Shown here: positions 51,528 through 61,432 of the stretch, piece by piece
Position numbering within the stretch: the first letter of the stretch is position 1
Layout of the letters: each line of letters starts with the position of its first letter
Assembly: GCF_038024035.1 (NCBI RefSeq)
Contig: NZ_CP150664.1
Span: forward strand, 744,001 to 808,000
DNA from: Polaribacter pacificus
Lineage (GTDB): Bacteria; Bacteroidota; Bacteroidia; Flavobacteriales; Flavobacteriaceae
Length of the DNA stretch: 64,000 nucleotides
Direction: 5' to 3'
Program-made: the position numbers and the translations under genes
Notes under the pieces: generated by a model
What the model was told of the DNA's origin: nothing
Databases searched by the model: none
Seen by the model: only the letters and a program-made list of their open reading frames with translations

Positions 51528-54026
51528 CTACATTTTATCAGCAAAATAAATAGCATTCATTAACAATTTATTGGTTCCAAACCAAAATGCTCTAAAGTTA
51601 GTGTTATCTGTAAAAGCGATAACTCTTCCTCTACCAGATCTTTGCACTTGAAAAGGCACAGTATTACCAATCACTTTTAAGTTCTCTTTAGAAATATACC
51701 CAGCTAATAAAGGATTCGCTGTGTATTGAATTGGATTGTTGTAATTTCTTGAATTTGCCTTGATAAAAGTTGTCGAATTTCTAAACATTGGCAATTCGTC
51801 ATTCTTATATCCAAAGTTAATAGGATGAGACAAATCTAACTTTGTATTAAAGATAGCACCTCCGACTACCTGCGCTCCAGACAATAAACTTCTATTCTCA
51901 AAAGAAACAGGAATGTTTGGTGATTTTGATGATACATACTCCAAATTCATAAACTTATTAGATGATAACCATCTAACAGCTCCTCTATAACCAATTAGAA
52001 CTCCACCGTTTCTAACCCAAGCCTTTAAATCATCAGCTCCAGCTTTACTAATACCACCTCCACTAGGGAAGATAATTGTAGAATACTTGCTTAAATTAAC
52101 TCTTCCAACACGAGATACATCTAATTTAGTTACTGTTATATCAAATCGTTGGTCAAACAAATGCCAGATTTCTCCTGCATCACTACTAGAGATTCCGCTT
52201 CCTACTAATACAGCAATCTTTTTCTTACTGATATCACTAAAATTATTACTTCCTAAATCAACACCATCATTTAATCCTGTGCTAGTTCCAAATATATCTA
52301 AGTAACTTTCTTTGGCAACTTTGTTTAAAAAGGCATACAACTCACCAGAATTTAAGCTCTGATTTTGAACAGGAATAAAAATAGTTCCGTAATCGTATTT
52401 TTTATTTTCGTTTTTAAACTGCTTTAAACCAACTTTAGCACGGATTCCTTTTTCCAAAATCATGTTTAATGCCTTTGGTGAATAGTACTCGTTCCATGGC
52501 ATTAAATATCCGTAGTTGCTAATTTTTGACACCTTACCAGTTGGCAAAGTTAAATTGGTTACTTCTTTTCCAATTCTACTTGTAGAAACCTCTTCTTCAT
52601 AATCTAAGTTAAACGCTAATGGAAATGTCCAAGCAGAAATATCATAAAACAAGCTATCGGTAAATTTGGTAGTTTTTTGGAACATCGCTTTTACCAATCG
52701 GTTGTTTTTTTGATCCATTGGGATAATAAAACTATATCCTTTTTTGTAAGTTTTTCCCTTCGATGTAAAATCAGATTTTACTTCATTAAACTTAATATGT
52801 TGTCTTTTTAAGATTTCTGCTAAGTGATAGGTTCTTGCAGCATCTTTTTCGTCTCCAAAAACAATAGCTTTTGCTTTTGACCCTTCTTTATAGGCTTGCT
52901 TATAAAAATCTTGTTGATACTTTAAAATCTTTACACGCATTGCTTGAGCAGCTGCCAAAGTAGACAAGGCTGCAGTAAATTGATTTCTAACTGTAAAAGG
53001 GAATGTGATAATTCCGTTAACGCTTTCTTGAGCATGTCCTCTAGAACTCGCTTGTTCAAATAAGATTCCAATACTTCCGTTTACATCTGGAAAAGTAGAT
53101 CCTTTACCATAATAAAAATCATCAAAGCTTTCTTCAGAATAATACATAGATCCTAATTTATCAAACGCTTTTGCGTGATAATTACCAATTTCTTTAGTAA
53201 GGTCTTGATTAAGCTGTGGAGTTAAAGGATTGGTTCTTGAAGGAATTCCTGGTTGAAAAAAGAAACTTGAGTTGGTTCCCATTTCATGGTGATCTGTTAA
53301 AATATTTGGCAACCATTTGTGGAAAGTCTCAATACGTGCACGACTTTCTGCCAATTGTACAGGCAACCAGTCTCTATTCATATCAAACCAATAGTGATTG
53401 GTTCTACCTCCTGGCCAAACTTCACTATACTCTCTATCGTTTGGATCTGGATTGATGTTTTTTGCTTTATTGGTATTTGCCCAATAAGCAAAACGCTGTA
53501 ATCCGTCAGGATTAAATGAAGGATCAAATAAGATAATAGTGTTGTCTAACATGTCCTCTATCTCTTTACCTTGGCCAGCAGCTAGATAATAAGCAACTGC
53601 TAAAGCAGCGTTAGAACCACTTGGCTCGTTTCCGTGAATAGAAAACCCTTGATTTACCACTATAGGCAAATTAGACACATCCATGTTTGGATTTTCTGTA
53701 AGCGCCAAGTGTTGCTTGCGAATATTTTCAAGGTTTTGATGATTTTTTGGCGATGTAATTGTTAATAACAATAAAGGTCTGCCCTCATAAGTGGTCCCTC
53801 TGTTTTCTATAGAAATACGATCAGAAGAAGCCGCTAAAGCCTTCATGTACTCAGCTAGCTTATCATGAGTAATATGCCACTCACCTACTTCATGGCCTAT
53901 GACAGACTTCGGTGTTGGGATTTGCTGATTGTAACTAATGTTTTGTGGAAGGTAATACGACAAATCTATTTGCTGAGCAGAAAGACTTGCAGTAAAAAAT
54001 GCAATTAATACTAAAAATTTTCTCAT
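51528..54026 (-). CDS. M14-family metallocarboxypeptidase with GATase-like C-terminal domain
   Basis: An 832-aa secreted zinc peptidase. A signal peptide covers about 1-18 (ending L-S-A-Q). The M14 domain (about 35-350) has zinc ligands in H-G-N-E-P-S-G near 127-133 and the His in T-D-H-H-E-M-G, with F-D-P-S-F-N-P-D-G and catalytic Glu in G-I-L-F-E-Q-A-S-S. A central linker region leads to a Rossmann-like GATase1/ThuA-type domain at about 615-720 (I-A-V-L-V-G-S-G, F-P-S-G-G-G-I). The start at 54026 is chosen for the signal peptide; an in-frame ATG 31 codons upstream lacks one. Confidence 0.9.
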   Translation of the reverse strand: MRKFLVLIAFFTASLSAQQIDLSYYLPQNISYNQQIPTPKSVIGHEVGEWHITHDKLAEYMKALAASSDRISIENRGTTYEGRPLLLLTITSPKNHQNLENIRKQHLALTENPNMDVSNLPIVVNQGFSIHGNEPSGSNAALAVAYYLAAGQGKEIEDMLDNTIILFDPSFNPDGLQRFAYWANTNKAKNINPDPNDREYSEVWPGGRTNHYWFDMNRDWLPVQLAESRARIETFHKWLPNILTDHHEMGTNSSFFFQPGIPSRTNPLTPQLNQDLTKEIGNYHAKAFDKLGSMYYSEESFDDFYYGKGSTFPDVNGSIGILFEQASSRGHAQESVNGIITFPFTVRNQFTAALSTLAAAQAMRVKILKYQQDFYKQAYKEGSKAKAIVFGDEKDAARTYHLAEILKRQHIKFNEVKSDFTSKGKTYKKGYSFIIPMDQKNNRLVKAMFQKTTKFTDSLFYDISAWTFPLAFNLDYEEEVSTSRIGKEVTNLTLPTGKVSKISNYGYLMPWNEYYSPKALNMILEKGIRAKVGLKQFKNENKKYDYGTIFIPVQNQSLNSGELYAFLNKVAKESYLDIFGTSTGLNDGVDLGSNNFSDISKKKIAVLVGSGISSSDAGEIWHLFDQRFDITVTKLDVSRVGRVNLSKYSTIIFPSGGGISKAGADDLKAWVRNGGVLIGYRGAVRWLSSNKFMNLEYVSSKSPNIPVSFENRSLLSGAQVVGGAIFNTKLDLSHPINFGYKNDELPMFRNSTTFIKANSRNYNNPIQYTANPLLAGYISKENLKVIGNTVPFQVQRSGRGRVIAFTDNTNFRAFWFGTNKLLMNAIYFADKM

Positions 54027-54178
54027 TGGTTGTTTGTTAATTTTTATAAAAATAAACCCACAAGTTATAAAAACAATATTGAACTTCAAAGGGTTATTTT
54101 TATTCAACAAAACACCCACAAGTTTCTAATATTTAGCTTAATTTTACTTGTAGTCACCAATCAATGATAAAATGATAA

Positions 54179-54841
54179 ATGAGTAAGAATGCAGCTGTTT
54201 TATGGACAGGAGGAAAAGACTGTGCTTTGGCCTTTTACAAGAGTCAATTAGAGGGTCACAATATTAAGTTACTTGTTACTTTTACTCCCAAAAACCCTGT
54301 TTTTAAAGCACATTCTTTGGCGCTTATAAAATTACAAGCAAAAGCTATTGATCTTCCACATCTTAGTATCGTCATTGATCAACCAATAAGAGACAGTTAT
54401 CAAAAAAATATTTCACTTTTAAAACAGCAGCACCATATTGATGTTTTAATTACAGGTGATATCGATCAAATAGACAATCACAACAATTGGATAGAAGATT
54501 GTTGTAAACCATCAGGAATGCTTGTACACAAGCCTCTTTGGAAGCTTGAACGCGAAAGTATCTTAGACCAATTGATCTCAAATAATTTTGAAGTGATTTT
54601 TAGCCTGGTTAAAAAAGATTTAGATTTAACTGATTTTCTAGGACATAGAATTACAACAGACCAAATTGATCAGCTTAAAAAAAATAAAAACATAGATCTT
54701 TGTGGGGAGAACGGAGCCTATCATACTATGACGCTTAACGCACCTTTTTTTACTAAAAAAATAGTGCTTACATCTACTATAAAAGAAGACAATGAGTATG
54801 CATATCTTTGTATACAAAGCACAAAATTAGAAGAAAAATAA
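54179..54841 (+). CDS. PP-loop ATPase, diphthine-ammonia-ligase-like
   Basis: A 220-aa N-type ATP pyrophosphatase with the P-P-loop W-T-G-G-K-D-C-A-L-A near 9-18 and a C-terminal region (G-E-N-G-A-Y-H-T near 176-183) typical of the Dph6 family, which amidates diphthine in eukaryotes and archaea. Bacteria have no diphthamide, so the true substrate differs. It is 6 bp upstream of the flavoprotein gene. Its bacterial relatives occur near B12-uptake genes in some Bacteroidetes, as far as I recall; that is not visible here. Confidence 0.82.
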   Translation: MSKNAAVLWTGGKDCALAFYKSQLEGHNIKLLVTFTPKNPVFKAHSLALIKLQAKAIDLPHLSIVIDQPIRDSYQKNISLLKQQHHIDVLITGDIDQIDNHNNWIEDCCKPSGMLVHKPLWKLERESILDQLISNNFEVIFSLVKKDLDLTDFLGHRITTDQIDQLKKNKNIDLCGENGAYHTMTLNAPFFTKKIVLTSTIKEDNEYAYLCIQSTKLEEK

Positions 54842-54847
54842 TCATCA

Positions 54848-57763
54848 ATGACGGTAGAAGACACATTAGACGATTTAAGACAAATACTTGAGGGAGCTTT
54901 GCATGTTGATGCACTGCATAAAGCCATCTACGCAACGGATGCTTCTGTATATAGAAAAACTCCCTTGGCCGTTGCTTACCCCAAAAACATAACTGATATT
55001 CAGAAGTTGATTGCCTATGCAAGCGGCAATAATAGTACATTAATTCCGAGAACTGCTGGGACTTCTTTAGCGGGGCAATGTGTGGGTGATGGTATCGTGG
55101 TAGATGTTTCAAAACATTTTACACAGATTGGACACTTAGACTTAGAAGCAAAGACCATTGAGGTAGAACCAGGTGTAATTAGAGATGATCTAAATCGATT
55201 TTTAAAACCTTATGGGCTATTTTTTGGACCAAACACATCTACCTCTAACCGTTGTATGATTGGTGGAATGGTGGGTAACAATTCTTCTGGGAGTACTTCT
55301 ATTCGCTATGGGGTTACTAGAGACAAGGTGATTGCTATTGATGCTATTTTAAGCGATGGGTCTTTGGTAAATTTTACTGAGATTAGTTCAGAAGATTTTA
55401 TAAACAAAACTCAAGAAGAAACGCTAGAAGGGACTATATACGGGAGTATCTATAAAGAATTAATCTACGATTCTGTTCAAGAAGAGATAAAGAAAGAATT
55501 CCCGAAAGCTCAAATCCACAGAAGAAATACAGGCTATGCAATTGATGAACTGCTTCACTCTGATTTATTTGGAGGAAAAGAGCCTACAATAAACCTAGCT
55601 AAACTTTTAGCAGGTAGTGAAGGTACCTTGGCTTTTTCTACTAAGATCACCTTACAATTAGATGTAGTAGCACCCTCAAAGAGCATTATGGTTTGCTCGC
55701 ACTTTACAAGCATAGAAGAAAGCTTAAAGGCAACCTTGACTGCCATGAACCACGAGTTATACAACTGTGAGTTAATGGATAAAGTAATCTTAGATTGCAC
55801 AAAAAACAATAGAGAACAAGCGCAAAACAGGTTCTTTTTACAGGGTGATCCAGAGGCTATCTTAATGTTAGAAGTAAGTTCTGAATCAGAAGAAGATGTA
55901 GAGACCTTAGCCAATAATTTAATAGCAGATTTAGAAAAAAACAACTTTGGTTATCATCATGTTAAAGTGTATGGGGCTGATATAGAAAAGGTTCACAAAC
56001 TAAGAAAAGCTGGCTTGGGATTACTAGGAAATATGATTGGAGACCAAAAGGCAGTTGCATGTATTGAAGATACTGCGGTCGCCTTAAAGGATTTGCCTAG
56101 CTATATTGATGAGTTCTCAAAAATCATGGAAAAATATCAGCAAAAAGCAGTCTATTATGCGCATGCTGGTGCTGGAGAATTACACCTACGACCAATTTTA
56201 AACCTAAAAAAACAGGCCGATGTTGTATTATTTAGAAAAATTACAACTGAGACCGCTGCATTGGTAAAAAAATACCAGGGCTCTTTTAGTGGAGAACATG
56301 GAGATGGTATTGTAAGAGCCGAGTTTATTCCATTAATGATAGGTGAAGCTAATTATCAATTATTACGTCGTATAAAAAAGAGCTTCGACCCTAAGGGTAT
56401 TTTTAATAAAGGAAAGATTACGGATGCTTTTAAGATGGACGAGAACCTTCGTTATAAAGTTGATAGAAAAGAACCCCAAATTAAAACATTGCAAGATTTT
56501 TCTGATAATGACGGAATTCTTAAACTCGCTGAAAAATGCAACGGATCTGGAGATTGCAGAAAACCAGTTGAAGCAGGTGGAACCATGTGTCCAAGCTACA
56601 GAGCTACCAAAGACGAAAAAGACACCACTCGCGCAAGAGCCAATACGCTAAGAGAGTTCTTAACCAACTCTAAAGAACAAAATAAATTTAATCATATTGA
56701 ATTAAAACAGGTCTTTGATCTTTGCTTAAGTTGTAAAGCTTGTGCTTCTGAATGCCCTAGTAATGTTGATGTTGCTGCTTTAAAATCTGAGTTTTTATAT
56801 CAATACCAAGAAACCAATGGTTATTCATTTCGAAGCAAGTTATTTGCCAATAATGTAAAGTACAACAAGCTTGGCAGTATGTCTCCTTCAATAACCAATG
56901 CTCTTTTGAGTACAAATTTGGCGAAGGCTCTAATGGGAATTTCACAAAAAAGATCAGTACCTAAATTAGCTTCTAAAACATTAAAGCACTGGTTTGACAA
57001 ACGAAGTATCAATTTAAATAAAAAACCTACTAAAAAAGTATATCTTTTTAACGATGAGTTTACCAATTACTACGATGTTGAAATCGGTAAAGATGCCATT
57101 ATAGTTTTAGAGAAACTAGGCTATAGTATTACTGTTTTAGATCACAAAGAGAGTGGTCGAAGTTTTATATCGAAAGGTTTTTTAAAAGAAGCAAAACAAG
57201 TTTGCAATGACAATATTCGCATTTTTAAAGACCTGATTACTGATGATACGCCATTAATCGGCATTGAACCCTCTGCAATTTTAACTTTTAGAGATGAATA
57301 TATAAGGCTTACTGATAATCAAACAGCAGCAAAAAATATTGCGAAAAATGCCTTTACAATTGAAGAGTTTATTCAAAAAGAATTAAAAGCAGGACAGATT
57401 AATACTGCGTTGTTTACCAAGAATGTAAAGGAGCTTAAAATTCATGGACACTGCCACCAAAAAGCGCAATCAAGCACCTCTGCAAGTTTTGACATGTTAA
57501 ATATTCCAACCAACTACTCAGTAACTATTTTAAACACTGGTTGTTGTGGAATGGCTGGTAGTTTTGGCTACGAAAAAGAACATTATCAATTGAGTATGCA
57601 AGTTGGTGAAGACAGCCTTTTTCCTAAGGTACGCAAATGCAGCAGTACAACAGACATTGCTGCTTCTGGAACAAGTTGTAGACATCAGATCTTTGACGGA
57701 ACAAAACGAATTGCAAAACACCCTATTTCAATATTAAAAGAGGCCTTTATAGATGCTAATTAA
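54848..57763 (+). CDS. FAD/Fe-S D-lactate-dehydrogenase-like (glycolate oxidase-type) oxidoreductase
   Basis: A 971-aa fusion. An FAD-binding-4 domain covers about 35-260 (P-R-T-A-G-T-S-L-A-G-Q, G-G-M-V-G-N-N-S-S-G). An FAD-oxidase C domain follows to about 530 (A-H-A-G-A-G-E-L-H, G-E-H-G-D-G-I-V-R). A 4Fe-4S region has C-x2-C-x3-C type motifs (C-L-S-C-K-A-C-A-S-E-C-P near 628-639, with an earlier G-D-C-R-K and T-M-C-P-S). A C-terminal half of CCG type ends with H-G-H-C-H-Q-K and L-N-T-G-C-C-G. This equals GlcD plus GlpC-like subunits in one chain. Likely an FAD- and Fe-S-dependent D-2-hydroxyacid (D-lactate) dehydrogenase feeding quinones. Confidence 0.9.
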   Translation: MTVEDTLDDLRQILEGALHVDALHKAIYATDASVYRKTPLAVAYPKNITDIQKLIAYASGNNSTLIPRTAGTSLAGQCVGDGIVVDVSKHFTQIGHLDLEAKTIEVEPGVIRDDLNRFLKPYGLFFGPNTSTSNRCMIGGMVGNNSSGSTSIRYGVTRDKVIAIDAILSDGSLVNFTEISSEDFINKTQEETLEGTIYGSIYKELIYDSVQEEIKKEFPKAQIHRRNTGYAIDELLHSDLFGGKEPTINLAKLLAGSEGTLAFSTKITLQLDVVAPSKSIMVCSHFTSIEESLKATLTAMNHELYNCELMDKVILDCTKNNREQAQNRFFLQGDPEAILMLEVSSESEEDVETLANNLIADLEKNNFGYHHVKVYGADIEKVHKLRKAGLGLLGNMIGDQKAVACIEDTAVALKDLPSYIDEFSKIMEKYQQKAVYYAHAGAGELHLRPILNLKKQADVVLFRKITTETAALVKKYQGSFSGEHGDGIVRAEFIPLMIGEANYQLLRRIKKSFDPKGIFNKGKITDAFKMDENLRYKVDRKEPQIKTLQDFSDNDGILKLAEKCNGSGDCRKPVEAGGTMCPSYRATKDEKDTTRARANTLREFLTNSKEQNKFNHIELKQVFDLCLSCKACASECPSNVDVAALKSEFLYQYQETNGYSFRSKLFANNVKYNKLGSMSPSITNALLSTNLAKALMGISQKRSVPKLASKTLKHWFDKRSINLNKKPTKKVYLFNDEFTNYYDVEIGKDAIIVLEKLGYSITVLDHKESGRSFISKGFLKEAKQVCNDNIRIFKDLITDDTPLIGIEPSAILTFRDEYIRLTDNQTAAKNIAKNAFTIEEFIQKELKAGQINTALFTKNVKELKIHGHCHQKAQSSTSASFDMLNIPTNYSVTILNTGCCGMAGSFGYEKEHYQLSMQVGEDSLFPKVRKCSSTTDIAASGTSCRHQIFDGTKRIAKHPISILKEAFIDAN

Positions 57764-57837
57764 TATAGAAGTGTTTTCTTTACAAGAATTATTTTATTTT
57801 ATAAATTAGCAAAACCAAAAGCTTAGAAAAAACAAAC

Positions 57838-58281
57838 ATGAATCGCACAAAAATCTTACTTAAAAATTCGTTACTTATAACGGCTTGCATGATTGCATAT
57901 TTCTTTTTTTTAAGAGGTTTTGGGTTTGACGACCAACCTAGACTAAGAATTGTCAATGCTCTTTTTTTTGTAATTGGAATTAACAATGCCCTTCGAAGCA
58001 ATATTTTATTAAACAACGAAGATATCTATTGCAACAACCTTATTTTTGGTATTAAAACAGGTTTGGTTACCATCGTTTTTGCTTTAATATTTTTAATATT
58101 TTATGTAAATTATATCCAACCGAGTTTTATAGAAGTTTTACAAAACACATTCTTCTTCTGGCAAAACAACTTTAGCTTTCCATTGATTCTTATTGTACTT
58201 TTTATACAGGGCATCTTAGCATCAATCCTTATCAGTGCCTTATTGATGCTCTATTGGAAAAAACAAGTCTTTAAAGACTAA
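57838..58281 (+). CDS. four-helix membrane protein, DUF4199-like
   Basis: A 147-aa hydrophobic protein with helices at about 8-26, 38-52, 68-92 and 115-138. The layout and the helical pattern resemble DUF4199 proteins of Bacteroidetes, but no single motif fixes this. It sits 74 bp after the flavoprotein gene and converges on valS with a 3-bp gap. Function unknown. Confidence 0.6.
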   Translation: MNRTKILLKNSLLITACMIAYFFFLRGFGFDDQPRLRIVNALFFVIGINNALRSNILLNNEDIYCNNLIFGIKTGLVTIVFALIFLIFYVNYIQPSFIEVLQNTFFFWQNNFSFPLILIVLFIQGILASILISALLMLYWKKQVFKD

Positions 58282-58284
58282 AAA

Positions 58285-60921
58285 TTACTTCAAATTTAAA
58301 AGACTGTTTTTTATAGTCTCTATCTTAGCTAAGGTATCAGCCTCCTTCTTGCGTTCAAGGGCAATTACTTGTTCTGGTGCATTACTTACAAAACGCTCAT
58401 TTGATAGTTTCTTTGAGATCCCAAACAAGAAGCCTTCAGCTCTTTTTAACTCTGCAGTTAATTTTTCTACCTCTGCTTCTACATCAATATTATCGACAGA
58501 AATCGGCACAAAATACTCATTTGATTTTACTCTAAACGAAGCGCCATCAACACTATCAGTTACATACGTAATTGAAGAGGCATTGGTTATTTTTTGGACA
58601 ACAGTATCCAAAGTTTTTGGTGCATTCTCATTGTTTACTACAAAAATTTCGACAGCATCTTTGAATGCAATATTTTTATCTTTTCTAATGGTCCTAACTC
58701 CAGAAATAACATTTGCCGTAAAATCAAAATCTGAAATAATGTTAGCATCAAAAGAACTCTGAACTGGATAACTTGCTACAATTAATGCTTCATCAGAAGA
58801 ACGCTCTGTAATGTGTTGCCAAATTTCTTCTGATAGAAAAGGCATAAAAGGATGCAATACTTTTAAATTGTTTTCTAAAACTTTGGTGATCGCATCAAAG
58901 GTAGTTTTATCAATAGGTTTTTGATATGCAGGCTTTACAATCTCTAACAGCCATGAAGAAAAATCATCCATGATTAATTTATATATCGCCATCAAAGCAT
59001 CTGACAAACGGTATTTACTAAAGTGATCTTCTATTTCTGCAAGGGTCTTTTGAAATTTAGCCTCGTACCAAGCCAAACCAATTTTTGCAGTTTCTGGTTG
59101 AGGAATACTAGGGTCTACCTCCCATCCTTTGATCAACCTAAAGGCGTTCCAAATTTTATTTGCAAATTGTTTTCCTTGTTGACACAAAGCTTCATCAAAC
59201 ATTAAGTCATTTCCTGCTGCAGAACTCAAGAGCAATCCTACTCGAACACCATCAGCACCATAATCCTCAATTAGTTTTAAAGCATCAGGAGAATTCCCTA
59301 ATGATTTTGACATTTTTCTACGCTCTTTATCACGTACCAAACCTGTTAAATAGACATTATTAAAAGGTTTCATGTCTTTATATTCATATCCTGCAATAAT
59401 CATTCTTGCTACCCAGAAAAATAAAATATCTGGACCTGTTACCAAGTCATTGGTAGGATAGTAATACTTAATTTCTTCATTCTCAGGATTGCGAATACCA
59501 TCAAAAACAGACATAGGCCATAACCAAGAAGAGAACCATGTATCTAAGGCATCATTGTCCTGACGTAAATTTTGAGTTGTAAGTTTTGAGTTTTGAGTTT
59601 TCTTTTGCGCTAAAACTAATGCAGCTTCAATATTTTCTGCCACAACAAAATCTTCCTTACCATCACCATAGAAGTAAGCAGGAATTTGTTGCCCCCACCA
59701 CAATTGACGAGAGATATTCCAATCACGGATGTTTTCCATCCAATGACGGTAAGTGTTTTCGAATTTCTTTGGATATAAATTGATTTCGGCATCTTCACCT
59801 AAAACAGCTTCGATTGCTGGCTTTGCCAGCTCCTCCATTTTTAAAAACCACTGATCTGATAACCTTGGCTCTATAACGGCTTTTGTTCTTTCTGAAGTTC
59901 CTACTTTATTTAAATGCTGCTCTATTTTAACTAAAAATCCTTTTTCTTCTAATTCTTTAGCAATTTCTTTACGGACTACAAAACGATCTTTCCCTTCATA
60001 ATGCAATCCAAAAGAGTTTAAAGTTGCATCGTCATTAAAGATATCAATTACCTCTAATTGATGCCTATCTCCCAAAACCTTATCATTCTCGTCATGGGCA
60101 GGTGTTACTTTTAAACAACCTGTTCCAAAATCGATATCCACATAGGTATCTTCTATAATCGGAATGCTTCGGTTAGACAAAGGAACTATGGCTCTTTTTC
60201 CTTTTAAATGTGTAAAACGTTCATCGTTTGGGTTGATACAAATTGCCGTATCACCAAAAATTGTTTCTGGCCTTGTCGTAGCAATTGTTAAGGTATCTGT
60301 GCTCCCTTCTATTTTGTACTCTAAATAATATAAATTACCTTGTTTTTCTACATGAATAACTTCTTCATCAGAAAGTGTTGTTTTAGCTTCTGGATCCCAA
60401 TTTACCATTCTGTATCCACGATAAATTAAGCCTTTATTATACAAATCAACAAATACCTTGATAACAGATTCAGACATTGCTGGATCCATCGTAAATGCCG
60501 TTCTATCCCAATCACAAGAACAACCTAATTTTTTTAATTGCTCTAAAATAATACCTCCGTATTCATTTTTCCATTCCCAAGCATGTGCTAAAAACTCGTC
60601 TCTAGTTAGATCGTTTTTATCAATTCCTTGCTCTTTTAACTTCGCTACTACTTTTGCTTCTGTAGCAATAGATGCATGATCCGTTCCAGGTACCCAACAA
60701 GCGTTTTTTCCTTGCAAACGAGCACGTCTAATTAAAACATCTTGAATCGTATTATTTAACATATGACCCATATGCAAGACTCCCGTTACATTGGGAGGTG
60801 GAATCACAATAGTATACGGTTCTCTACTGTCTGGTGTTGAATGAAAATAATTGTTTTTCATCCAATAGGCATACCATTTATTCTCTACTTGATTAGCATC
60901 ATATTTTGATGGAATTGTCAT
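58285..60921 (-). CDS. valS: valyl-tRNA synthetase
   Basis: A class I synthetase, 878 aa, with its HIGH motif in V-L-H-M-G-H-M-L-N near 44-52, the editing (CP1) domain with T-T-R-P-E-T-I-F-G-D near 216-225, K-M-S-K-S-L-G-N near 533-540, and a C-terminal coiled coil with E-V-E-K-L-T-A-E-L-K-R-A-E. A heptameric repeat run (59567-59601) lies in frame near residues 441-452, just before L-D-T-W-F-S-S. No start problem: the ATG at 60921 gives the usual N-terminus. Confidence 0.97.
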   Translation of the reverse strand: MTIPSKYDANQVENKWYAYWMKNNYFHSTPDSREPYTIVIPPPNVTGVLHMGHMLNNTIQDVLIRRARLQGKNACWVPGTDHASIATEAKVVAKLKEQGIDKNDLTRDEFLAHAWEWKNEYGGIILEQLKKLGCSCDWDRTAFTMDPAMSESVIKVFVDLYNKGLIYRGYRMVNWDPEAKTTLSDEEVIHVEKQGNLYYLEYKIEGSTDTLTIATTRPETIFGDTAICINPNDERFTHLKGKRAIVPLSNRSIPIIEDTYVDIDFGTGCLKVTPAHDENDKVLGDRHQLEVIDIFNDDATLNSFGLHYEGKDRFVVRKEIAKELEEKGFLVKIEQHLNKVGTSERTKAVIEPRLSDQWFLKMEELAKPAIEAVLGEDAEINLYPKKFENTYRHWMENIRDWNISRQLWWGQQIPAYFYGDGKEDFVVAENIEAALVLAQKKTQNSKLTTQNLRQDNDALDTWFSSWLWPMSVFDGIRNPENEEIKYYYPTNDLVTGPDILFFWVARMIIAGYEYKDMKPFNNVYLTGLVRDKERRKMSKSLGNSPDALKLIEDYGADGVRVGLLLSSAAGNDLMFDEALCQQGKQFANKIWNAFRLIKGWEVDPSIPQPETAKIGLAWYEAKFQKTLAEIEDHFSKYRLSDALMAIYKLIMDDFSSWLLEIVKPAYQKPIDKTTFDAITKVLENNLKVLHPFMPFLSEEIWQHITERSSDEALIVASYPVQSSFDANIISDFDFTANVISGVRTIRKDKNIAFKDAVEIFVVNNENAPKTLDTVVQKITNASSITYVTDSVDGASFRVKSNEYFVPISVDNIDVEAEVEKLTAELKRAEGFLFGISKKLSNERFVSNAPEQVIALERKKEADTLAKIETIKNSLLNLK
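59567..59601 (-). repeat. heptamer repeat run inside valS
   Basis: On the minus strand five consecutive heptamers read AAAACTC, AAAACTC, AAAACTT, ACAACTC, AAAATTT. Translated in the valS frame they give T-Q-N-S-K-L-T-T-Q-N-L. The period of 7 is the same as in the array upstream of hisS, although the unit differs. Confidence 0.8.
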
Positions 60922-60953
60922 ACTTTGGCTTAGTTTTTGAGCTATATAATCGA

Positions 60954-60961
60954 CAAAAATA
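60954..60961 (-). promoter_or_regulatory. valS -7 promoter element
   Basis: TATTTTTG on the minus strand, exact consensus, 32 bp before the valS ATG. No -33 box at the usual spacing. Confidence 0.42.
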
Positions 60962-61045
60962 CAACTATATCTAAGAACTAAAAAGTAGTATAGAAGTTTT
61001 TAAATACTTTAAAGAAACACTACTTTTACACAAAACTCACAAAAC

Positions 61046-61432
61046 ATGAAAAAATTAATTTTTCTAAGTATTTTTTACTTTTGTACTTTCTCTTTTTTCG
61101 CTCAAGAGAAAAAATTGACAGGTCCTGTTTTTAAGTTTGATAAAGAACTCATAAATTACGGAAAGGTTGATTACAAATCTGAAGGAAAAAGAGTTTTTAC
61201 TTTTAAAAATGTTGGAACAGAACCTATTATAATAACAGATATTAAAACCTCTTGTGATTGTACGGTGCCTAGCAAACCAGACAAACCAATTATGCCTAAC
61301 GAAAAAGGCAGCATTGAAGTGGTTTATGACACGAGTAAATCTGGTGGTTTTTCAAAAGTGATTACTATTTTTTCTAATGCCAAAAACGGCAGAGTAATGT
61401 TGAGAATAAAAGGTTTTGTAGCAAAAAAATAA
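61046..61432 (+). CDS. exported DUF1573 protein
   Basis: A 128-aa protein with a signal peptide (about 1-19, ending S-F-F-A-Q) and one DUF1573 immunoglobulin-like domain. Typical features are F-D-K-E-L-I-N-Y-G-K-V near 29-39, F-T-F-K-N-V-G-T-E-P-I-I-I near 51-63, T-S-C-D-C-T-V-P near 68-75 (the Cys pair) and V-V-Y-D-T-S-K-S-G-G near 93-102. Function is unknown; the domain may act in binding or assembly at the envelope. It is convergent with the next gene, whose stop lies directly adjacent. Confidence 0.88.
   Translation: MKKLIFLSIFYFCTFSFFAQEKKLTGPVFKFDKELINYGKVDYKSEGKRVFTFKNVGTEPIIITDIKTSCDCTVPSKPDKPIMPNEKGSIEVVYDTSKSGGFSKVITIFSNAKNGRVMLRIKGFVAKK

Noticed and set aside
54027..54119. N-terminal extension of the M14 peptidase by 31 codons
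   Set aside because: The inner ATG at 54026 begins a standard signal peptide, while the extension does not.
55555..55944. Minus-strand 129-aa frame within the flavoprotein gene
   Set aside because: Shadow of the coding strand of an unmistakable FAD/Fe-S enzyme; no family recognised.
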